A DNA stretch of 53,423 nucleotides. It comes from Streptomyces longispororuber (GTDB taxonomy: Bacteria; Actinomycetota; Actinomycetes; Streptomycetales; Streptomycetaceae). This document shows, one piece after another, positions 48,905-53,423 of this stretch; within the stretch, counting starts at the first letter, position 1, and each line of letters starts with the position of its first letter. The DNA lies in contig NZ_BNBT01000051.1 of the NCBI RefSeq assembly GCF_014656095.1, positions 1 through 53,423 of the forward strand, written 5' to 3'. The notes beneath the pieces were generated by a model, which saw only the letters and a program-made list of their open reading frames with translations, was not told the DNA's origin and did no database searches. Both the position numbers and the translations under genes were made by a program.

Positions 48905-48931
48905 GTTACCTGTGCCCTTCCGGGCTCGTCA
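48905..48931 (+). promoter_or_regulatory. ECF41-type promoter for the sigma factor gene
   Basis: GTTACC-N16-CGTCA (48905-48910 and 48927-48931). The -10 CGTC equals the ECF41 consensus, and the -35 resembles its TGTCACA-type box. Transcription would start near 48937, giving a leader of about 30 nt with GGGAGG before ATG 48968. Confidence 0.65.
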
Positions 48932-48937
48932 CCTCCA

Positions 48938-48964
48938 TGACGGAGTGGTTCCGAGGGAGGTAAC
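48938..48964 (-). promoter_or_regulatory. ECF41-type promoter for the AhpD-like gene
   Basis: On the minus strand, TGTTACC-N16-CGTCA (-35 at 48964-48959, -10 at 48942-48938). It shares GTTACC-N16-CGTCA exactly with the opposing promoter. The two -10 elements face away from each other and the -35 overlaps the sigma gene's ribosome site. Confidence 0.65.
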
Positions 48965-48967
48965 ACC

Positions 48968-49846
48968 ATGCCTGACACCAGCCCGGCGGCCCCGACGGCA
49001 GAGGCGTTCGAGGCCCACCGCGACCGGTTGCGCGCGGTCGCCCACCGCATGCTCGGGTCGTACGCCGACGCCGAGGACGTGGTCCAGGAGGCCTGGCTGC
49101 GCCTGTCCCGCCAGGACACGACGGCCATCCACAACCTGGCCGGGTGGCTGACCACGGTGGTCGGCCGGATCAGCCTGGACGTGCTGCGCGCACGCCGGTC
49201 CCGCCCGGAGGCGACCTACGGCGACCGCCTGTCCGAGTACGTGGTGACCCTCGACGACGGCCTCGTGCCCGAGGACGACGCGGTGCTCGCCGACTCGGTC
49301 GGGCTCGCGCTGCTCGTCGTCCTGGACTCCCTCGGGCCGAGCGAGCGGCTGGCGTTCGTGCTGCACGACTTGTTCGCGGTGCCGTTCGACGAGATCGGCC
49401 GGATCCTGGGCAAGTCCACCGCCGCCGCGAAGATGCTCGCCAGCCGCGCCCGCGGGAAGGTGCGGGCGACCGAGCGGCCGGCCGGCGCGGGGCGGGAGCA
49501 GCGGGAGGTGGTCCAGGCCTTCCTGGCGGCGGCCCGGCGCGGCGACTTCGAGGAGTTGCTGCGCATACTCCACCCGGAGGTGGAGCTGACTGTCGACACT
49601 CCCTCGGGCGTGTTCGTCACCCTCGGCGCCACCAAGGTCGCGGCCGGGGCGCGCCTGTCCGCCGGCGCGGCCGCGCACGGACGGGCGGCGCTCGTCAACG
49701 GCCTCCCGGGCCTCGTCTCCTGGCGCGAGGACGGCGCCCCGCTCTCCGTCGTGGCGTTCACCGTCGTGGACGGCCGGATCACCGGCATGACGGTCGTGAC
49801 CGACCCGGCCCGGCTCGCCCTGATGGACCTGCCGCGCCCGGCGTGA
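48968..49846 (+). CDS. ECF41-type (SigJ-like) RNA polymerase sigma factor
   Basis: A 292-residue ECF sigma with regions 2 and 4 (AHRDRLRAVAHRMLGSYADAEDVVQEAWLRL; LGPSERLAFVLHDLFAVPFDEIGRILGKSTAAAKMLASRAR) and a C-terminal SnoaL-like extension of about 110 residues (REQREVVQAFLAAARRGDFEELLRILHPEVEL). The extension ends TVVTDPARLALMDL, matching the NPDKL region of ECF41. The fused extension regulates activity and replaces a separate anti-sigma factor. Self-activation and control of the divergent AhpD-like gene are inferred from the matching promoters. Confidence 0.93.
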   Translation: MPDTSPAAPTAEAFEAHRDRLRAVAHRMLGSYADAEDVVQEAWLRLSRQDTTAIHNLAGWLTTVVGRISLDVLRARRSRPEATYGDRLSEYVVTLDDGLVPEDDAVLADSVGLALLVVLDSLGPSERLAFVLHDLFAVPFDEIGRILGKSTAAAKMLASRARGKVRATERPAGAGREQREVVQAFLAAARRGDFEELLRILHPEVELTVDTPSGVFVTLGATKVAAGARLSAGAAAHGRAALVNGLPGLVSWREDGAPLSVVAFTVVDGRITGMTVVTDPARLALMDLPRPA

Positions 49847-49884
49847 GCCCCTGCCTGTTCCCGCCGTCCCGTGGTCCTCTCGTA

Positions 49885-51045
49885 CTAGGGGATCGTGGCC
49901 GCGGGCGGCGTCCAGCGGCGGGACGGGGGCACGGTGGCGCTGACGCCGAAGTCCTTCTTGAGTTGTTCGGGGATGGCGTAGTGCATCACGCGCCCGCGGG
50001 TGAGGGAGGACAGCTCCAGGACGGTGGTGAGGTGGCCGAGGCGGTCCAGTGCCCAGGCGCCGAGCGGGGAGCGGTCCTCGACGGTCTCCAGCACGCCCAG
50101 CAGCCGGGGCACGGCCTTGACGAGGGTGTCCCACGGCGTGCGGGTCACCTCCAGCCAGTCCGCGCAGGTGTCGCCGACGAGGTAGCGGATCAGGGCGGAC
50201 ACGACGGGGTCGAAGAACGTGCCCGGCACGACGTCCTCGTAGAGGTCGACGAGCTGCCGGGTGAGGTGGACGCCCTCGGCGGAGGGCCCCATGTGCCGGA
50301 CCATGTACAGGTCGAGGAACGCGCGCGCCTCGTCCAGGGTCGTGGGGACGGCGTCCTGGTCGACGCCGAGCATCGCGCCCACCACGCGCCAGGCGTAGTA
50401 GTACGCCTCCGCGCCCTCCTGCGACATGTGGATGCCGAGGCGGTGCAGCGAGTCGAGGACGAGCAGGGAGAAGAACATCTGCCCGCCGATCATGTCCTCC
50501 TGGCAGATCGGCACCCCCAGGGCCCGGGCGTCCCAGCGGTTCTCGCGCGTGAGGTGGTGGCGGATGGAGGCGTGCAGCAGGCGGACCTTCTGCGCGGCGG
50601 GGATGAAGCGGCTGCCCGCTTCGAAGGCGTCGGGCCGCATGAGGAGGACGGTGAACTGGCCGGTCTCCGCCATGCGCTTGGAGGGGTAGTTCAACCCGTG
50701 GGTGGTCGACAGGAGCCGCGCCACGTGCGGTACGACATAGCAGGCGGGCATGGAGGCGAAGGACAGCGCGGTGGAGATGTGCACGTTGTTGTCAATGAAG
50801 AACAGCCGGGCCTTCTCCATCGTGTCCCAGTCGACCCACGACGGCGGCGCGCCGGTCGCTTGCAGGTACTCGCGGGCGACCTCGGGCAGCCCGTCGGGGA
50901 GGGGCGCGCCCGCGGTGGAGACGTAGCGCATCAGGGTGTTGAAGGTGCCCACCTCGCCCCGTTCGAAGAGGGTGGCGACGGTGGCGTCGGCGAGGTCGTC
51001 GCCGGACCGGCGCAGGGCGTCCATCGACGCTTCGGTGTGGGTCAT
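49885..51045 (-). CDS. MpaB-family oxygenase (DUF2236)
   Basis: A 386-residue DUF2236/MpaB-like protein related to latex-clearing (Lcp) haem oxygenases. Family features visible: MEKARLFFIDNNVHISTALSFASMPACYVVPHVARLLSTTHGL, RFIPAAQKVRLLHASIRHHL (His pair), VPICQEDMIGGQMFFSLLVLDSLHRLGI and an Arg/Asp-rich C-terminus. No signal peptide. It likely binds haem and oxidises an isoprenoid or lipid. TAGGAG precedes ATG 51045. It follows the polyprenyl synthase gene on the same strand with a hairpin between, suggesting one pathway. Confidence 0.87.
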   Translation of the reverse strand: MTHTEASMDALRRSGDDLADATVATLFERGEVGTFNTLMRYVSTAGAPLPDGLPEVAREYLQATGAPPSWVDWDTMEKARLFFIDNNVHISTALSFASMPACYVVPHVARLLSTTHGLNYPSKRMAETGQFTVLLMRPDAFEAGSRFIPAAQKVRLLHASIRHHLTRENRWDARALGVPICQEDMIGGQMFFSLLVLDSLHRLGIHMSQEGAEAYYYAWRVVGAMLGVDQDAVPTTLDEARAFLDLYMVRHMGPSAEGVHLTRQLVDLYEDVVPGTFFDPVVSALIRYLVGDTCADWLEVTRTPWDTLVKAVPRLLGVLETVEDRSPLGAWALDRLGHLTTVLELSSLTRGRVMHYAIPEQLKKDFGVSATVPPSRRWTPPAATIP

Positions 51046-51136
51046 GCCGGAACTCCTACGGTGCGGGTCGCGACGTGTGGGCTTCTGCGGTGCGGGTCGT
51101 GCCGAACTCCCGGTGAGGGGACGGGTTTCCGTGTGG

Positions 51137-51173
51137 GTGGGGGCGGCCGGTGAGCGCGGTCCGCCGCCCCCAC
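51137..51173 (-). promoter_or_regulatory. Hairpin between polyprenyl synthase and MpaB-type genes
   Basis: Perfect 11-bp stem (51137-51147 with 51163-51173), 15-nt loop, in the 164-nt gap between the two minus-strand genes. It could terminate the upstream transcript or only attenuate it. Confidence 0.55.
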
Positions 51174-51209
51174 GGCAGGGGTCAGGCCCTCCGCCCCGGG
51201 GGGCGGGGG

Positions 51210-52262
51210 TCAGGTCGAGCGGTCCGTCGCGGTGTGCGCCAGCGCGGTCAGGGCCGTGGCCGCGTGCGCCGGGACGTCCAGCTCGTGCAGGGCGGCGAGG
51301 GCCGTCCCGACGCGCGCGCCGATCATGTCCTCGACGCGGTCCGGCGCTCCCAGGCGGCGCATCACCTCGCGGACCGCGTCGAGGCCGTCGGCGTCCAGGT
51401 CGCGCCGTCCGAGCAGGGCGCGCAGGCGCTCCCGCTCGGCCTCGTCGGCGAGGCGCCAGGTCTCCGCGAGGAGCGCGGTGGGGCGGTGGGCGCGTACGTC
51501 GTCGGCGTTGGCCTTGCCGGTGCGTCCGGGGTCGCCGAACAGGCCGAGCAGGTCGTCCCGCAACTGGAACGCCTCGCCCAGCGGCAGCCCGTAGGCGCGG
51601 TAGCCCTCGCCCAGCCGTCCGTCGGCCCCGGCCAGCGCGCCGCCGATCAGCAAGGGGTGCTCGACGGTGTACTTGGCGGTCTTGTAGCGGATCACCTTCA
51701 GCGACGCGGCGGTGTCCGGCTCCGCCCCGGTGCGCAGGATGTCCAGGCACTCGCCCGCGACCAGTTCGCGGGCCAGGACGGTCCACAGGGGGCGGGCCCG
51801 GGCCAGGTACGCCGCGGGCAGGCCGCTGGTGGTGAACAGCTCCCCGGCCAGCGCCATCAGCAGGTCCCCGACCAGCATCGCCAGGGAACGGGCGGCGGCC
51901 ACGGCACGCGGGCGACGGCGTACGGCCGCGCGCAGCGCGACGTGCGCGGTGGGGCGGCCGTGCCGCAGCGCGCTGTCGTCGACGAGGTCGTCGTGCACGA
52001 CCGCGGCGGCGTGCACCAGCTCCATGGAGGCCGCCGCGCGCACGAGCGCGTCGCTGTCCGGCTGCCCCGCCGCGCGCCAGCCCCAGTAGCAGAACGCCGC
52101 GCGCAGCCGCTTGCCGTCCGCGACGGCCGCCTCCACCTGCTCGGCCACCGGCCCCAGCACGGGGTCGACGGCCGCCAGGTGGTCGGCCTCCCGCGCGACG
52201 AAGGCGCGCAGCACCCCGTCGACGCGGCCCTTGAACGCGGTCGGCTCCCAGGGCTCAGCCAT
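51210..52262 (-). CDS. Polyprenyl diphosphate synthase (trans-isoprenyl)
   Basis: A 350-residue trans-prenyltransferase. First aspartate-rich motif DDLVDDSALRHGRPTAH (residues 91-96), KYTVEHPLLIGGALAG, and second aspartate-rich motif FQLRDDLLGLFGD. GKRLRAAFCYWG supplies the IPP-binding basic residues. It extends allylic diphosphates by IPP condensation; Ala-Ala before the first motif suggests a medium or long product, but chain length cannot be set from sequence. Upstream gene overlaps it by 8 nt. No terpene cyclase gene is adjacent. Confidence 0.94.
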   Translation of the reverse strand: MAEPWEPTAFKGRVDGVLRAFVAREADHLAAVDPVLGPVAEQVEAAVADGKRLRAAFCYWGWRAAGQPDSDALVRAAASMELVHAAAVVHDDLVDDSALRHGRPTAHVALRAAVRRRPRAVAAARSLAMLVGDLLMALAGELFTTSGLPAAYLARARPLWTVLARELVAGECLDILRTGAEPDTAASLKVIRYKTAKYTVEHPLLIGGALAGADGRLGEGYRAYGLPLGEAFQLRDDLLGLFGDPGRTGKANADDVRAHRPTALLAETWRLADEAERERLRALLGRRDLDADGLDAVREVMRRLGAPDRVEDMIGARVGTALAALHELDVPAHAATALTALAHTATDRST

Positions 52263-52533
52263 CGCCCGCGGCCCGCCGGGCCGTCGCGTGCCGGGCGAGG
52301 ACCTCCAGGTGGGCCGGGGGCACGGCCGCGTACCGGTCCAGTACGAGACGCCCGCGGGCCCTCAGGTCCCGCTCGGCCTCCGCGGCCAGCTCCGCGGTGT
52401 CCGAGCGGCGCAGCAGTCCGCGCACCGTACCGGCGGCCGAGCCGAGGGCGCTCACCGCCAGATCGGCCAACCCGGCCACCAGGAGGACCGCCTGCTCCTC
52501 CGGGCCTCCGTACCGTCCCTCGCTCCGCGTCAC
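52255..52533 (-). CDS. Small protein encoded with the polyprenyl synthase, 92 aa
   Basis: Starts MTRSEGRYGGPEEQAVLLVAGLADLAVSALGSA from GTG 52533 with GGAAGGGG upstream. A weakly hydrophobic helix (AVLLVAGLADLAVSALGSAAGTV, about residues 15-37) is followed by a charged helical region (DTAELAAEAERDLRARGRLVLDRY) and PPAHLEVLARHATARRA. It may be a membrane-associated partner or organiser for the synthase. The stop overlaps the synthase start by 8 nt, so the genes are coupled. Family not recognised. Confidence 0.7.
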   Translation of the reverse strand: MTRSEGRYGGPEEQAVLLVAGLADLAVSALGSAAGTVRGLLRRSDTAELAAEAERDLRARGRLVLDRYAAVPPAHLEVLARHATARRAAGDG

Positions 52534-52686
52534 GCCCGCCCCTTCCGTTCCGCGTCCGAACGGTGCCGGTCGGGCACCGCCCCACTCAGGATCGCGCCGC
52601 AGCCGGGCGCCGGGAGGGCCGGACTCACGATCGGGCGACCGCCCCGCACGTCCGTACGAGACGTGGCGCACGCGGGACGCGCCGCG

Positions 52687-53064
52687 TCACAGCCTCCAGG
52701 ACCGCAGCGCGGCGGCGACGGCCCCGACCCGCGACCGCTCGTCCCGTACCGCGCGCACGAGGTCCGACAGGGCCCCGTAGGGCGGGTCGATCCCCTCGCC
52801 GGACTGGGCCATGTACTGGGCGGCGACGAAGGCCGCGAAGAGGCTGTTGCGGTGCGGCAGCGGCTCCAGGCGCACGATCGTGTGCAGGAGCGCGGCGGCG
52901 CGCCAGGCGGCGTCCGGGTCGGAGGCCTCCAGGCTGGGCAGCCGCGTCTTGTGCCGGGCGACGGCGGCCACCAGCGCCGAGTAGTCGGAGACGGACACGT
53001 CGTCGTGGCCGAGCGCGGCCTCCTGGACGTCCAGGAGCCAGGAGACGTCGACGTACAGCACCAT
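52687..53064 (-). CDS. Toxin component, Fic/Doc-type toxin-antitoxin system
   Basis: A 125-residue protein beginning MVLYVDVSWLLDVQEAALG. The sequence SDYSALVAAVARHKTRLPSLEASDPDAAWRAAALLHTIVRLEPLPHRNSLFAAFVAAQYMAQSGEGIDPPYGALSDLVR matches actinobacterial Fic/Doc-type toxins. The Fic loop is degenerate: HRNSLFAA replaces HxFx(D/E)GNGR, so AMPylation or phosphotransfer activity is doubtful. The ATG overlaps the antitoxin stop by 1 nt (TGATG). Confidence 0.85.
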   Translation of the reverse strand: MVLYVDVSWLLDVQEAALGHDDVSVSDYSALVAAVARHKTRLPSLEASDPDAAWRAAALLHTIVRLEPLPHRNSLFAAFVAAQYMAQSGEGIDPPYGALSDLVRAVRDERSRVGAVAAALRSWRL

Positions 53065-53294
53065 CAGGCGGCCGCGGCCCCGTCGCCGGGAGGCTTCTCC
53101 TCGGGGAACGCCTCGTCGAACTCGCCCCGCAGCCGGTCCGCCCACGCCCCGCAGCCGGCGACGAACTGCCGCCGGTGCAGCTCGCGGACGCCGAGGTCGT
53201 GGAGGTACTGCTTGAGGCTCTTGCCCTCGGCGGCGGCGGCCGCGCGCACGGCCTGCATCTCCTCGTCCGTGAAGGACACATTCAGCGACGGCAT
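53064..53294 (-). CDS. Antitoxin (ribbon-helix-helix type) of the Fic/Doc-like pair
   Basis: A 76-residue protein, MPSLNVSFTDEEMQAVRAAAAAEGKSLKQYLHDLGVRELHRRQFV, whose first 45 residues form a ribbon-helix-helix DNA-binding fold like Phd/CopG-type antitoxins; the C-terminus is acidic and disordered (FDEAFPEEKPPG) and likely binds the toxin. It precedes the toxin in a coupled two-gene operon. Twin GGTACC palindromes just upstream of ATG 53294 are the probable autoregulatory operator. Confidence 0.85.
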   Translation of the reverse strand: MPSLNVSFTDEEMQAVRAAAAAEGKSLKQYLHDLGVRELHRRQFVAGCGAWADRLRGEFDEAFPEEKPPGDGAAAA

Positions 53295-53302
53295 ACCCGG
53301 AT

Positions 53303-53319
53303 GGTACCTAACAGGTACC
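53303..53319. promoter_or_regulatory. Twin GGTACC operator of the toxin-antitoxin operon
   Basis: GGTACC palindromes at 53303-53308 and 53314-53319, starting 11 bp apart (one helical turn), directly upstream of the antitoxin start. TAGGTA on the minus strand within this site could be the -10 box, so bound antitoxin would block RNA polymerase. Beyond 53320 the window is GC-rich low-complexity sequence with no gene seen. Confidence 0.65.
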
Positions 53320-53423
53320 GCGTCCGGGACCGTACCGCGGCGCCCCCCCTTCCGTCCGCCGCCCGCCGCCCACGGCCCGCCGTCCACCACCCGCCGCCCG
53401 CCGCCCGCCGCGCGTCGCCCGCC

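Overview
The window looks like chromosomal DNA from a Streptomyces-type actinomycete. GC content is very high, third codon positions are almost all G or C, GTG starts are common, and GGAGG-like ribosome sites precede most genes. Gene families are typical of the genus: a SigB/SigF-type sigma factor, two ECF sigma factors, a WYL regulator, an AA10 chitin monooxygenase with a DasR-type site, and two RiPP clusters. No rRNA, tRNA, CRISPR array or intact transposon was seen.

Layout. 1-2904: right end of a class II lanthipeptide locus (LanM synthetase cut by the window edge, a 66-residue precursor, a membrane-anchored protein). 3143-4975: htpG. 5114-10175: regulator/enzyme pairs (dienelactone hydrolase with a GlxA-type AraC regulator; epoxide hydrolase with a CGNR regulator) and a Tat-exported beta-propeller protein. 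10514-14867: a SigK/RskA-type ECF sigma module with a fasciclin lipoprotein and a membrane molybdopterin oxidoreductase, tied together by three copies of one promoter motif. 15417-18947: threonylcarbamoyl-AMP synthase, carbonic anhydrase, an unrecognised protein, WYL regulator. 19136-21690: translationally coupled ATP-grasp ligase and MFS exporter. 21824-25106: chitin monooxygenase, stress sigma factor, phospholipase D/cardiolipin synthase-like protein. 25466-27540: winged-helix regulator and a Tat-exported protein of unknown function.

27565-33298 is a complete lasso peptide operon on the minus strand: response regulator, 41-residue precursor, asparagine-synthetase-like cyclase, RRE protein, B2 protease, ABC ATPase and ABC permease. 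From the cyclase onward each gene overlaps the next by 4 nt. The predicted core AFGPCVENDWLLGTAWIC has two Cys placed for one ring-to-tail disulfide, which suggests a class III-like lasso peptide. This is the most interesting system in the window.

33.6-43.6 kb is a worn stretch. It has a deletion scar that fuses a TetR remnant to a dienelactone hydrolase remnant, a frameshifted DinB-like gene, a frameshifted 425-residue gene, and about 500 nt of non-coding DNA. Intact genes among these include a TetR regulator with a clear operator, a peroxiredoxin, an M48 membrane protease, a phosphotransferase and an SDR. 43.7-49.8 kb carries two alpha/beta hydrolases, a GNAT/PaaX-like operon, and an ECF41-type sigma factor divergent from an AhpD-like gene, with two matching promoters between them. 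49.9-53.3 kb holds a polyprenyl synthase/MpaB-type oxygenase operon and a Fic-type toxin-antitoxin pair.
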